Below are positions 16,879-26,254 of a stretch of 64,000 bases of DNA, piece after piece (position 1 is the first letter of the stretch; each line of letters starts with the position of its first letter). Made by a program: the position numbers and the translations under genes. This DNA comes from Arenibacter amylolyticus (GTDB lineage Bacteria > Bacteroidota > Bacteroidia > Flavobacteriales > Flavobacteriaceae): positions 1-64,000 of the forward strand of contig NZ_MTAZ01000045.1 in the NCBI RefSeq assembly GCF_002150785.1, written 5' to 3'. Below the pieces are notes generated by a model. The model was not told the DNA's origin. It made no database searches and saw only the letters and a program-made list of their open reading frames with translations.

Positions 16879-18699
16879 ATGACAGTAGAAATTATACAAG
16901 TGTTTCTAGTACTGGTGACGGTAATTTTGTTATTCGCCCTAGAGATATTCCCCGTAGATAAAATAGCCTTTTTTATTATTGTTTCCCTAGCCCTCTTAGG
17001 AATAATAACTCCTGAGGAAGCCGTTAGCGGATTTTCAAATAGCGCTACCATTGCCGTGTTGGCCTTAATGATATTGGCTATTGCTATGGAGGAAAATGGC
17101 GTGGTTGCTTGGCTTACATCGGGCCTGGTAAGGATCAAGGGACTTTCCGTTTACGTGATGGCACCTTTGTTTATGGTGGTGACCGCTAGTATATCGGCCT
17201 TTATCAGTACTACGGCGGTAGTGATTGTTTTTATAAAGATACTTAATCAGTTGTCTCAACGGTTTAAGGTACCCAAATCCAAATTGTTGTTGCCTATTTC
17301 ATTTGCCGGTATCTTGGGGGGATCCTGTACCCTTATGGGCACCTCCACAAATTTAATCGTTAATTCGGTAGCAAAGGATTTAGGGGCACCTTCCTTGGGA
17401 TTTTTCGAGTTTAGCATACTGGGGTTAATATTTTTGGGCGTTTCTGTTCTTTACCTTACAATAGCGTTACGGTGGTTGCCATGGGATAAGGATTTAAATT
17501 TAAATGAGGAATACAGCATTGGAGAATATATTACCAGCGTCCGAATTAATAGTGAATCCAATTTGGTAGATAAAAAGATTGAAGACACATTCCTCTACGA
17601 CAACCCAGAAATATCCCTACTGCAGTTAATACGTGACAACCGTATGCATAATGCTCCAGGAAAATATATTACACTTAAAGCGAACGATGAACTCCTGCTG
17701 ATGTGCGATATAAATAACCTTTCTAAACTGAATGAATCACAGCACCTAGGAATAAATGAGGATCCCCATTGGATGCCCTCAGAAGAGCCTAAGCAGGAGG
17801 AGGATGATGAGACCCCACAGTTGGACGAACGCATTTTTGTGGAGCTGCTGATGTTGCCAGGGGCGGCGTTGTTGGGGAAAACCTTGGGGAATTTAAGGGG
17901 ATTTATGCAGCAAGATGTGTTGCCCATTGCTATTAGGAAAGGAAAATCACTTACCCATATTAGAGATAGGACCGTACGGAGTAGCGATGATAAACTGGTA
18001 CTTAAAGCAGGAGATAGGTTGTTGGTAGATGTAAGTAGACAAAATATACAGGCCTTGGATTCCATAGAAAATATTGTGCTACTTCAGCAGCTTGACAGAC
18101 CGGAGGAACCTGCTCCCAAAAAGAAATACTTCTCTTTAGCGGTGCTTCTTATGGTAGTGGTTTTGGCCGGAACGGGAATATTGTCCATATTAATGAGCGC
18201 GCTATTTGGAGTGGGACTGTTGCTACTGACCAATAATCTCGACTTAGATCGGGTTTATAAAAAAGTGAATTGGCAAATATTCTTTTTGCTCGCCGGAATG
18301 ATTCCGTTGGGGATTGCCATGAATAATAGTGGGGCAGATTTATGGATATCCCAACAACTTTTAGGATTCCTAGGGGGGCAATCCGAAATGGTGAGTATTG
18401 GAACCCTGTTTTTTGTAACCATGGTGATGAGTGGGGTAATTAGCAACAATGCCACCGCCATTATAATGACACCCATTGCCATAGCTGTAGCTCAAGGCCT
18501 ACAACTAGACTATAAACCTTTTATTATGGCCGTTTTATTCGCGGCTAACTTTAGCTTTTTTACTCCCGTTGGATATCAAACCAATACCCTGATATACGGA
18601 GTTGGAAACTATAAGTTTAGACATTTCTTTATTGTAGGGGGAATTCTAAGCCTTATTTTATGGGGGCTTGCCACGGTACTTCTTAGTAGAATGGTGTAG
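16879..18699 (+). CDS. SLC13-family permease with two RCK/TrkA-C domains
   Basis: A membrane transporter of about 606 residues. Hydrophobic helices fill roughly the first 210 residues and the last 180. Between them lie two TrkA-C (RCK_C) regulatory domains, around 220-290 and 315-400, separated by an acidic linker. Conserved sodium/anion-transporter motifs include GGSCTLMGTSTNLIVN in the first half and SGVISNNATAIIMTPIA in the second. It probably carries sulfate, dicarboxylate or a similar anion, but the substrate cannot be read from sequence. ATG at 16879 was chosen over a TTG 11 codons earlier, because the membrane start TVEIIQVFLV follows it. Confidence 0.88.
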   Translation: MTVEIIQVFLVLVTVILLFALEIFPVDKIAFFIIVSLALLGIITPEEAVSGFSNSATIAVLALMILAIAMEENGVVAWLTSGLVRIKGLSVYVMAPLFMVVTASISAFISTTAVVIVFIKILNQLSQRFKVPKSKLLLPISFAGILGGSCTLMGTSTNLIVNSVAKDLGAPSLGFFEFSILGLIFLGVSVLYLTIALRWLPWDKDLNLNEEYSIGEYITSVRINSESNLVDKKIEDTFLYDNPEISLLQLIRDNRMHNAPGKYITLKANDELLLMCDINNLSKLNESQHLGINEDPHWMPSEEPKQEEDDETPQLDERIFVELLMLPGAALLGKTLGNLRGFMQQDVLPIAIRKGKSLTHIRDRTVRSSDDKLVLKAGDRLLVDVSRQNIQALDSIENIVLLQQLDRPEEPAPKKKYFSLAVLLMVVVLAGTGILSILMSALFGVGLLLLTNNLDLDRVYKKVNWQIFFLLAGMIPLGIAMNNSGADLWISQQLLGFLGGQSEMVSIGTLFFVTMVMSGVISNNATAIIMTPIAIAVAQGLQLDYKPFIMAVLFAANFSFFTPVGYQTNTLIYGVGNYKFRHFFIVGGILSLILWGLATVLLSRMV

Positions 18700-18725
18700 C
18701 TTCTACCATAACCACAAGGCAAATT

Positions 18726-18747
18726 AGGGTTTTGATTTGCAAACCCT
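18726..18747 (+). terminator. Possible terminator after the SLC13 gene
   Basis: AGGGTTT (18726-18732) and AAACCCT (18741-18747) form a 7-bp stem with an 8-nt loop 27 nt after the stop codon. The following sequence is T/C-rich rather than a clean T-run, so termination is only plausible. Confidence 0.35.
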
Positions 18748-18903
18748 TCTCCATAAAAGGCCTTCTTTTCACCATCAATAGCAAAAATTAAACGAGATAA
18801 AGTATTTCATCCCTTCCGAGTGGAGGTATTCATTTTTAAATACTATTTTGGTTCTGTCCAATGGTTCCTAACTGCCTAATTGGATGGTTAAATAGGTTCG
18901 GGT

Positions 18904-20484
18904 ATGAAGGAATATGTGTTTTTAGGTCTTATGCTCCTTTTCCTTATTTCTTGTTCGGAAAGGAAGAAAGGGGTACTAGAAATAGAAAACCCTGAGATAC
19001 CTGTTTCCCAGCTATCGGGGAAGGAATTGGCACATATTCATTGCGCCAGTTGCCATCTTTTGGTGCCTCCGGATAGTTTGCCAAAATTCAGTTGGAAAGA
19101 GGATGTACTTCCCGCTATGGCATTCCGACTGGGAATTTATCAAGGGGCGCATCAGCGCGATAGCCTATTGGCAATGGACAACGGAGGCGAACGGGTAGAG
19201 AGGGCCGGAGTTTTTCCCGATACCCCCATGATGGCGAAGGCCGACTGGGATAGGATTGTGGATTATTATTTAGAGAATGCTCCAGATGAAATGCCTTCCC
19301 TTTCCTATTCCAAGGAAATTAGCATGGGATTGCCACATTTTAAATTTCGAGAAGTAGCGTTTGCACAACGCCCCCCCTTAACAACAATGGTGAAAATTAG
19401 ATCTAAGGGGAGGGGCATAGTCTATGCCGATGGTAAACAACACACCAACAACCTCACTTTTCTTAACTCCAAATTGGAAAAAGACTATGTGGTAGGGCTA
19501 AAAGCAAGTACCGTACAATATCATGAAAAAGACGATGCCCTATATGTGACCACTGCAGGGAAAAGTATTTTTCCAAATGATGCGGCAGAGGGAAGCTTGC
19601 TGCGGATATCTTCTACTAAACCAGGGGAACATTTCAATAGATCGGAAAAAGTCTTGGATAGCATGCAACGTCCCGTATACATGGCCTTTGGGGATTTAAA
19701 TAACAATGGCTTGGAAGATATAGTAGCCTGTGAGTTTGGGAACCATACTGGTAAATTGGTCACTTACATCAATGAGGGGAAAAAGGGATATAGAAAACAG
19801 CTTTTGAATTCGAGACCAGGAGCTATAAAAGCCGTAATAAAAGATATGAATGGGGACGGTTTTAATGATATAATGGTTCTTATGGCACAGGGCGATGAGG
19901 GGGTATTCTATTATGAGAATCATGGGGACGGAACGTTTTTGGAAAAAAGACTCTTGTCCTTTATGCCCTTATTTGGTTCACAGTATATGGAGGTGGTCGA
20001 TTTCAATAATGATGGATTAGATGATATCCTCTACGTCTGCGGAGATAACGCAGACAAGACCCCCTTCCTTAAAAATTATCACGGAATTTACATATTTCTC
20101 AACCAGGGAGACCTTCAGTTTAAACAAGCTTACTTTTATCCCTTAAATGGGGCTTATAAGGCCTTGGCACGGGATTTTGACCTTGATGGTGATCTCGATA
20201 TAGCGGCCATATCGTTCTTTCCGGATTATTCTGGTACCCCCGAGGAGAGCTTTGTTTATTTGGAGAACAAGGGGAATTTGGAATTTAAGGACTATTCCTT
20301 CCCCCAAGCCACCAAGGGGCGGTGGATTGTTATGGATGCAGAGGATATGGATGGGGATGGGGATTTGGATTTGGCTTTGGGATCCTTTGTGTACTTTACC
20401 CCAGCAGGGGATACTACAGGTTTAGGAAAAAAATGGCTTACAAGTGGCCCGTCGATCATAATTTTGGAAAATACGATTAGATAG
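18904..20484 (+). CDS. Lipoprotein fusing a c-type heme site to FG-GAP/VCBS repeats
   Basis: A 526-residue lipoprotein (lipobox LISC near residue 17). A single heme-binding CASCH motif appears at about residues 47-51, within a cytochrome-c-like region that runs to about 130. The remainder has FG-GAP/VCBS-like repeats with calcium-type loops such as DMNGDG, DFNNDG, DLDGDLD and DMDGDGD, which usually fold into a beta-propeller. This suggests an envelope redox protein with a ligand- or protein-binding propeller. It has no enzyme neighbour that would name a substrate. Heme attachment requires the cytochrome c maturation system, which is not in this window. Confidence 0.8.
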   Translation: MKEYVFLGLMLLFLISCSERKKGVLEIENPEIPVSQLSGKELAHIHCASCHLLVPPDSLPKFSWKEDVLPAMAFRLGIYQGAHQRDSLLAMDNGGERVERAGVFPDTPMMAKADWDRIVDYYLENAPDEMPSLSYSKEISMGLPHFKFREVAFAQRPPLTTMVKIRSKGRGIVYADGKQHTNNLTFLNSKLEKDYVVGLKASTVQYHEKDDALYVTTAGKSIFPNDAAEGSLLRISSTKPGEHFNRSEKVLDSMQRPVYMAFGDLNNNGLEDIVACEFGNHTGKLVTYINEGKKGYRKQLLNSRPGAIKAVIKDMNGDGFNDIMVLMAQGDEGVFYYENHGDGTFLEKRLLSFMPLFGSQYMEVVDFNNDGLDDILYVCGDNADKTPFLKNYHGIYIFLNQGDLQFKQAYFYPLNGAYKALARDFDLDGDLDIAAISFFPDYSGTPEESFVYLENKGNLEFKDYSFPQATKGRWIVMDAEDMDGDGDLDLALGSFVYFTPAGDTTGLGKKWLTSGPSIIILENTIR

Positions 20485-20545
20485 GGGGCAGATTTTCCAT
20501 AAATAAACCCTGCTGACTAGAGGGTGTTAGGAAGCTAAATTTCAA

Positions 20546-20553
20546 TACTTTTG
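20546..20553 (+). promoter_or_regulatory. -7 element upstream of the LysE-family gene
   Basis: TACTTTTG matches TAnnTTTG exactly, 35 nt upstream of the ATG at 20589. There is no TTG at the ideal distance; TTA at 20527-20529 is the closest candidate. Confidence 0.35.
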
Positions 20554-20588
20554 CCAGTTCATTTTATGGACCTGCAAAATTGATTGGT

Positions 20589-21218
20589 ATGGGAATCGAA
20601 AATTTCTTGGCATTTTTGCTCACCGCTTTATTTTTTGTGATGACCCCAGGCTTGGATACGGTCTTTATTTTGAATAAGTCCATTACCCAAGGGAGAAAAG
20701 CAGGCTTCTATGCCTCACTCGGAATAAATTCTGGGGTGTTGGTACATACTGTGTTAGCAGCCCTGGGACTTTCTATTTTAATTGCACAATCGGCCATGGC
20801 CTTTTCCTTGATAAAGTACTTGGGGGCTGCTTACCTGATTTATCTTGGAATTTCCAATTTCATTTCCAAAAAAGAAAAGTCAATGGGGAAGCCTTCTGTG
20901 GTAGGTAAGCCTAGCAAAAAACAGAGTTTTATCGCTGGCTTGGTTACTAATACCTTTAATCCGAAAGTCGCCCTATTTTTTTTAGCATTTTTTCCGCAGT
21001 TCATAAATCCCAATGAGTTAAATAATCCCATTCCGTTTGTATTGTTGGGCGTATCTTATGCCATTATTGGGATAGTATGGTGCCTAACCCTTACCTATTT
21101 TTCTGGCACCTTTTCCAAAAAATTAATGGCCAATCCAAAAGCCAATGGGTGGATAGATATAATCGCCGGAGTGGTCTTTATTGCAATGGGGCTGACGGTG
21201 GCGTTGGATAAATCTTGA
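20589..21218 (+). CDS. LysE/RhtB-family amino-acid exporter
   Basis: A 209-residue inner-membrane protein with about six hydrophobic helices. It shows the LysE-family signature near the start (FFVMTPGLDTVFILNKSITQGRKAG) and GAAYLIYLGI followed by a basic loop, then GLVTNTFNPKVALFFLAFFPQF. Family members export amino acids or related compounds; the substrate is not defined. ATG at 20589 is preferred to the TTG three codons earlier because homologues begin with a short polar stretch before the first helix. Confidence 0.9.
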   Translation: MGIENFLAFLLTALFFVMTPGLDTVFILNKSITQGRKAGFYASLGINSGVLVHTVLAALGLSILIAQSAMAFSLIKYLGAAYLIYLGISNFISKKEKSMGKPSVVGKPSKKQSFIAGLVTNTFNPKVALFFLAFFPQFINPNELNNPIPFVLLGVSYAIIGIVWCLTLTYFSGTFSKKLMANPKANGWIDIIAGVVFIAMGLTVALDKS

Positions 21219-21271
21219 TAATATATGGATTAGGAGAGCTTTTGGCTAAGAGAAACTAATGATCTAATTCT

Positions 21272-22138
21272 CTATCCCTTCACCAGTTTTTTTATTGGTA
21301 TAACAACTAGGAGGCAGAGTGTGCCTACGATCAACCCCACAATAAATTCGCCCAGAAGGGAGGGGATGCCAGAAAACCAATGGTGCAGGAACTCCAAATT
21401 GTGCATAAAGATGCCTCCAGAAACCAATAATAGGGCTATGGTGCCAATTACGGATAGGCTCCTAATCACAATGGGAAGGGCGTTTACCAAAAACTGCCCT
21501 ATCTTATCAGAAATACTGTCATCCTCCTCGGTCATAGCAATGAGTTTAAACCCAAAATCGTCCATTCTAACAATCAGGGCTACAATACCATACACGCCTA
21601 CCGTGGCTATTAAAGCAATGATGGAGACTACCATGATCTGGATGGTGATGGTCTGATTTACTACCGTTCCCAGGGCGATAATTACAATTTCTACGGAGAG
21701 AATAAAGTCGGTAAGGATGGCCGATTTAATCTTGTCCTTTTCCAATGCTAGGATTTCTTCTTTGGTGAGTTTCTGTTCTACCGCTACTTTTTTCCCATGT
21801 TCCCGATGAAAGAGGTATTCATGAATTTTTTCTGCTCCCTCATAGGCTAAATAGAGTCCGCCTAATAGTAATATTACGGTTACCGCAACAGGTAAAAAAG
21901 CACTTAAAGCAAAGGCAACCGGTAAAATAATCACTTTATTTATTAAGGAACCTTTGGTTATGGCCCATAATACAGGAATTTCCCTAGAGGAAACAAAACC
22001 TGAAGCTTTTTCGGCGTTTACCGCCAGATCATCTCCCAAAATGCCGGCGGTTTTCTTACCGGCTATTTTGCTCATTGCTCCTACATCGTCCATTAAACTC
22101 GCAATATCATCTAGTAAAGCAAAAAAACCTGAAGCCAT
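21272..22138 (-). CDS. DUF808-family membrane protein (YedI-like)
   Basis: A 288-residue multi-pass inner-membrane protein. The start ASGFFALLDDIASLMDDVGAMSKIAGKKTAGILGDDLAVNA and the central EKIHEYLFH segment are diagnostic for DUF808. Transmembrane helices cluster around 80-110, 145-190 and 220-285. No function is established. It faces away from the SYLF gene, and I treat it as the left edge of the stress-related cluster. Confidence 0.92.
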   Translation of the reverse strand: MASGFFALLDDIASLMDDVGAMSKIAGKKTAGILGDDLAVNAEKASGFVSSREIPVLWAITKGSLINKVIILPVAFALSAFLPVAVTVILLLGGLYLAYEGAEKIHEYLFHREHGKKVAVEQKLTKEEILALEKDKIKSAILTDFILSVEIVIIALGTVVNQTITIQIMVVSIIALIATVGVYGIVALIVRMDDFGFKLIAMTEEDDSISDKIGQFLVNALPIVIRSLSVIGTIALLLVSGGIFMHNLEFLHHWFSGIPSLLGEFIVGLIVGTLCLLVVIPIKKLVKG

Positions 22139-22465
22139 ATATATACAATTATAGAGGTGGATTAGATTTCAAGTTTACGTAAATAATATTTTTCTCAATG
22201 CTTTTAAAACAGTTTTTCTTGATCCTTTTGATTTTTTTGCTGATGAGGCATCATTTAATTTTTATCAGGCTGCAGTTTTGAAAGGAAATAAAGTTTATTG
22301 GGTATTTAGAATAAGAAGGGTTTCCAAAAACATTAAAACTTTAACTGTTTGGGTTAATGGATTGTTTTTCAACTCTTTAAGTTTGAATAGTGAAGAGGTG
22401 AATTGAAAGTAGTAAGAGAACACTTACCACCCTTTTAAATGAATATTAATTTAAATCTATATGAT

Positions 22466-23002
22466 ATGAAAGTTTTAAAATCAGCTATCACTTTGGTGAT
22501 CATCATGATGACCTTTGGGGTCTTTGCACAGAATGAAAAAGATCAAAAAGTTATAGATGCCGCGGAAAAAGCAAAAATGCACGCGGAAAAAATGAATATA
22601 GGCATAGATCAATATTTCAAAAATGCCTCAGGCTACGTAATCTTCCCAAATGTTGGGGAAGGGGCCTTTATTGTGGGAGGAGCTTCCGGAAATGGGGCAG
22701 TGTATGAAAATGGTACCCTGATTGGAATGGCTAACCTTAAAAAATTGGATGTAGGTCTACAAGCAGGCGGACAGACTTTTACGGAAATAATCTTTTTTGA
22801 AACCGAGGAGGCCCTGAAACACTTTAAGGAGGGAAAGTATGAATTTTCCGCGGAAGCCAAAGCAATTGCCTTAGAAAAAGGCGTTGCGGCTAATGCCAAT
22901 TATAAAAATGGTGTGGTGGTGTTTGTACTGCCCAAAAAAGGCCTAATGGCCGATGTTTCGGTAGGCGGACAACGACTGGCCTATGTTCCAATGAATCAAT
23001 AA
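22466..23002 (+). CDS. Exported SYLF-domain (YSC84-like) lipid-binding protein
   Basis: A 178-residue exported protein. The start at 22466 is chosen because it gives a normal signal peptide ending GVFAQ; the open frame begins nine codons earlier. The mature part has the SYLF-domain blocks ASGYVIFPNVGEGAFIVGGASGNG, VGLQAGGQTFTEIIFF and the C-terminal KGLMADVSVGGQRLAYVP. SYLF domains bind phospholipids. A strong terminator follows at 23020-23055. The 327-nt gap before it, 22139-22465, holds no gene I can support. Confidence 0.88.
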   Translation: MKVLKSAITLVIIMMTFGVFAQNEKDQKVIDAAEKAKMHAEKMNIGIDQYFKNASGYVIFPNVGEGAFIVGGASGNGAVYENGTLIGMANLKKLDVGLQAGGQTFTEIIFFETEEALKHFKEGKYEFSAEAKAIALEKGVAANANYKNGVVVFVLPKKGLMADVSVGGQRLAYVPMNQ

Positions 23003-23019
23003 AAAGTGCTGCCATAATC

Positions 23020-23055
23020 AAAAATACCCCCTTGCTTGCATCGGGGTATTTTTTA
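23020..23055 (+). terminator. Intrinsic terminator after the SYLF gene
   Basis: AAAAATACCCC (23020-23030) and GGGGTATTTTT (23043-23053) form an 11-bp stem with a 12-nt loop and a T-run, 18 nt after the stop codon. Confidence 0.85.
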
Positions 23056-23216
23056 TCGGTACCTTAAGGGATAACTAACTATTGAGGCCCACTGCTTTTA
23101 ATCCCAATCCTTTTTTTAGCTGTGATTTTTACCTCTATCGGTTTAATCATTCCCTCAAAGGTAATAGGTGGTCTTATTTTAAGAGTATTTTCTTTAAATT
23201 TATATAAAACATAGTC

Positions 23217-24035
23217 ATGCAAAAGCCAAATGGACGCTTAGTGAATCAGACCTGTATTTTTACAGGTGCTAGTTCGGGTATTGGGAAAGCAGTTGCGATG
23301 GCCATGGGGATGGAAGGTGGGAATGTTGTAGTTAACTATCATTCGGGTAAAAAAGAAGCCGAGGAATTGGCTCACTGGATAAATGATAATTCCGATTGCG
23401 GAGAAGCAATCGTTTTTAAATGCGACGTAAGTGAGGAAAAGGAGGTGAAGGCTATGTTTAAAAAGACAGTTTCCCATTTTGGAACGGTAGATGTTTGTGT
23501 TGCCAATGCGGGAATCCAACTAGATCACCCCCTCCACGAAATGCCCTTAACCGATTGGAAAAAAGTGTTGGATGTTAATCTTACCGGACAATTCCTCTGT
23601 GCTAGAGAGTCTATCATCGAATTTAAAAGAAGGGGCTTTAGAAAAGAGGTTTCCAAATCCCTGGGCAAAATTATACACATGAGTTCCGTACACGAGGTTA
23701 TCCCTTGGGCGGGGCATGCCAATTATGCCGCTTCCAAAGGCGGATTATTAATGTTGATGGAGAGTATCTGTCAAGAATATGGACCAGAAAAAATTCGATG
23801 TAATAGTATTGCTCCTGGAGGTATTAAAACGGATATCAACAAGGACGTATGGAGTTCTAAGGAGGGTGCAGAGACCATGCTGAAACTTATACCCTATAAG
23901 AGAATTGGGATTCCAGAGGATATTGGAAGTGTTGCAAGTTGGTTGGCTTCCGATGAATCCGAATATATCAATGGTACCACCATTTTTGTAGATGGGGGCA
24001 TGACGTGTTATCCAGGGTTTACTACCAATGGCTAA
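23217..24035 (+). CDS. Short-chain dehydrogenase/reductase, glucose-1-dehydrogenase-like
   Basis: A 272-residue classical SDR. The cofactor motif TGASSGIG lies at about 18-25, NAG at about 96 and the catalytic residues Ser (in HMSSVHE), Tyr and Lys (in NYAASKGG) are all present. The C-terminus YINGTTIFVDGGMT is typical. The overall sequence is closest in type to glucose 1-dehydrogenase-like SDRs, but the substrate is not certain. It is followed on the same strand by the 153-residue helical protein and the 43-residue membrane peptide. Confidence 0.88.
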   Translation: MQKPNGRLVNQTCIFTGASSGIGKAVAMAMGMEGGNVVVNYHSGKKEAEELAHWINDNSDCGEAIVFKCDVSEEKEVKAMFKKTVSHFGTVDVCVANAGIQLDHPLHEMPLTDWKKVLDVNLTGQFLCARESIIEFKRRGFRKEVSKSLGKIIHMSSVHEVIPWAGHANYAASKGGLLMLMESICQEYGPEKIRCNSIAPGGIKTDINKDVWSSKEGAETMLKLIPYKRIGIPEDIGSVASWLASDESEYINGTTIFVDGGMTCYPGFTTNG

Positions 24036-24088
24036 GAAATACATTCCTGTAATACGGATATAAATAATAACCTTTTAATCGATACACA

Positions 24089-24550
24089 ATGGAAACGGAT
24101 AGCGCACACTGGGTTACCACATTGGAAGAGCTCCTATGTGAGATAGTTGCCTCCAAGGAAGCATATGAAGAGATGTCCCTTACAGAGGAACTGGAACGTA
24201 AACGTATTTTCTTCATGCAGCAGGCGGCACAAAGAAAGGAGTTCGAAAAAAACTTGAGGGAAGAGATTGTAGCGGTTAAGGAAGGAGGCGTATATAAACT
24301 TAAAAAAGATTCACCTTGTATTTATGATGGGGTTGCCGCCACCGTGGGCAGTAGAAATCTTACTGCTATAGAAGTAGACCGATTGATACTACAACGGGAA
24401 AAAGATCTAATAAAGAAGTACCAAGAGGTGTTGAATCACAAAAACATTCCAGATACTACCAGCGCAATTTTGCAGGCACAGGCCGAAGATATTAATGATA
24501 TTATCCAGAAACTCACACTGGATTTAAATTTGGAAGAAAACAACTTTTAA
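24089..24550 (+). CDS. Helical protein of unknown function
   Basis: A 153-residue soluble protein with no signal peptide. It is rich in Glu and Lys and predicted almost wholly helical, in an arrangement like a four-helix bundle (helices near 8-35, 38-68, 92-115 and 120-147). The size and pattern recall DUF2383/ferritin-like stress proteins, but I see no clear metal-ligand motif and do not claim membership. It lies 53 nt downstream of the SDR and 26 nt upstream of a tiny membrane-peptide gene. Co-expression with a stress-type gene set is inferred from position. Confidence 0.65.
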   Translation: METDSAHWVTTLEELLCEIVASKEAYEEMSLTEELERKRIFFMQQAAQRKEFEKNLREEIVAVKEGGVYKLKKDSPCIYDGVAATVGSRNLTAIEVDRLILQREKDLIKKYQEVLNHKNIPDTTSAILQAQAEDINDIIQKLTLDLNLEENNF

Positions 24551-24576
24551 AGGAACACTAAAAACACCCGAATAAA

Positions 24577-24708
24577 ATGAAAAATATCATAAGAGCTTTG
24601 TTGGCAGGTTGGGGCGCAAAAAAACTTGGGGGAGGTAAATGCGGTTGTATAGGGGCTATCGTAGTATTTATTATTCTCTATTGGTTGCTGGGCTATGTGT
24701 TTAATTGA
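24577..24708 (+). CDS. 43-residue single-pass membrane peptide
   Basis: An intact 44-codon frame, ATG to TGA. It encodes a basic N-terminal part with KKLGGGK, a CGC motif and then a hydrophobic helix of about 17 residues (IGAIVVFIILYWLLGYV). The start lies 26 nt after the preceding gene on the same strand, so it is likely the last gene of that transcript. Composition is far from random: Gly-rich hinge, Cys pair, then a clean transmembrane segment. The function is unknown. It is small enough to be missed by automatic annotation. Confidence 0.65.
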   Translation: MKNIIRALLAGWGAKKLGGGKCGCIGAIVVFIILYWLLGYVFN

Positions 24709-24847
24709 ATCCTGCCCAATTAAAGGAATCCTTTATTTAGAGGTTGCCTTTGCCACCAAAACGTAGAACGCCATTTGAAGCAAATAGCAGCCGTATTTAT
24801 CTGATTTTTATGGTAATATATTTTACCTTGAATAAATAACTAGTGCT

Positions 24848-26254
24848 ATGTGGTTTTTGCTCCTTATTGTAGGCTACCTCTTTTTTGCCGTCATCATTGT
24901 AATAAGTGTTTTGTTACATGGGGCTAGGCCTTCCAGAACTTTGGCATGGCTCTTGGCCATTTTTACTGTTCCTGTGGGTGGTATTTTACTATACCTTTTA
25001 TTGGGAAGGAATAGACGAAAGAATAAGCTCTTCAAACTAAGAAAAAAGGCCTTTTTAAACCTGCCCAAACCTTCCACGGCACAGATGGAGTCCTTTGATG
25101 GCGAGTATAAAAAAATGATGATGTTGGTGTATAAAAACTCCCAATTTCCTCCAACCCCTCATAATCGCTTACAGCTTTTAAAGGATGGGAAAACGACTTT
25201 TGAAGCTATTTTTCAGGCACTTGAGCTTGCCAAAAAACAGATACACCTACAATATTATATTTTTGAGGATGGGGAACTTGCCAATCAGTTGTTAGCACTC
25301 TTTGAGAAGAAAATTGCCCAAGGGGTTAAAATAAGACTGATTTATGACGGAATAGGCAGTTTTTCATTGAGTAAGGCATATCGGAAAAAATTAATAGCCA
25401 TTGGTGTTGAGGTGATTCCCTTTTTGCCTTTTAAATTTGGACGATTCCTATCGTCCCTCAATTATAGAAACCATCGTAAAATTATAGTGGTAGATGGAAA
25501 GGTTGCCTTTACGGGAGGAATTAATATTTCCGACAAATACTTAAAAGGAGATTTAGCCTTGGGCAATTGGCACGATATGCATCTTAAAATAGAAGGGGAG
25601 GCGGCAAGCCACTTAAATTATCTTTTTTCGATGGATTGGTACCTGGTAAGTCAGACTACCATTGAACCCATTCCTAGGCTTCCATCGGAGGCCACTACTG
25701 GGGAAAATACTATGGTGCAAATTGTTTCTGGGGGGCCCGATGACGATTTCCCTGCGATGGAACAAGCCATTTTTGCGATGATCAATATGGCTAAAGACTA
25801 TCTCTACATAACCAATCCCTATATTATTCCGGGGCAAGCAATTATGCAGGCTTTGCAGACTGCAGCCCGAAGCGGGGTAGATGTTCGTCTTATGCTATCG
25901 GAAAAGGTTGATGGCAAAATTGTTGGTTGGAGCGTGCGTTCCTATTTTGAGGCCATGCTAAAATCCGGTATTAAAATCTATCTTTTTCCGGAGGGATTCC
26001 TGCACAGTAAAATCATGGTAAGTGACGATACTGTTTCTACTGTTGGGACAGCTAATCTGGACGTGCGAAGCTTTGAACAAAACTATGAGGTAAATGCCAT
26101 TATCTATGATCGTGAATTTGCAAAGATGCTTCGTAACGATTTTCTTAAAGATGCCAATATAAGTAGAATGCTTTCTTACCAAGAATATGTGAGCAGGCCT
26201 TGGACCGAAAAGTTAAAAGAAGGGTTTGGAAAGGTTTTTAGTCCCGTTTTATAA
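24848..26254 (+). CDS. cls: Cardiolipin synthase (phospholipase D type)
   Basis: A 468-residue membrane-bound phospholipase-D-family enzyme. Two N-terminal transmembrane helices (about 2-22 and 33-53) are followed by two HKD catalytic motifs, NHRKIIVVDG with downstream GGIN, and LHSKIMVSDD with downstream GTANLDVRS. These condense two phosphatidylglycerol molecules to cardiolipin and glycerol. The order and spacing are those of bacterial Cls. It ends tail-to-tail with the next gene, the two stop codons sharing the hexamer TTATAA. Confidence 0.95.
   Translation: MWFLLLIVGYLFFAVIIVISVLLHGARPSRTLAWLLAIFTVPVGGILLYLLLGRNRRKNKLFKLRKKAFLNLPKPSTAQMESFDGEYKKMMMLVYKNSQFPPTPHNRLQLLKDGKTTFEAIFQALELAKKQIHLQYYIFEDGELANQLLALFEKKIAQGVKIRLIYDGIGSFSLSKAYRKKLIAIGVEVIPFLPFKFGRFLSSLNYRNHRKIIVVDGKVAFTGGINISDKYLKGDLALGNWHDMHLKIEGEAASHLNYLFSMDWYLVSQTTIEPIPRLPSEATTGENTMVQIVSGGPDDDFPAMEQAIFAMINMAKDYLYITNPYIIPGQAIMQALQTAARSGVDVRLMLSEKVDGKIVGWSVRSYFEAMLKSGIKIYLFPEGFLHSKIMVSDDTVSTVGTANLDVRSFEQNYEVNAIIYDREFAKMLRNDFLKDANISRMLSYQEYVSRPWTEKLKEGFGKVFSPVL

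Noticed and set aside
22198-22281. 27-residue hydrophobic frame upstream of the SYLF gene
   Set aside because: It is very short, AT-rich, without a recognisable context, and a longer overlapping open frame is equally unsupported.
22155-22406. Open stretch of about 80 codons upstream of the SYLF gene, with protein-like runs
   Set aside because: There is no ATG, GTG or TTG start near its beginning, and the sequence is AT-rich and matches no family I know; it may be chance or a fossil.
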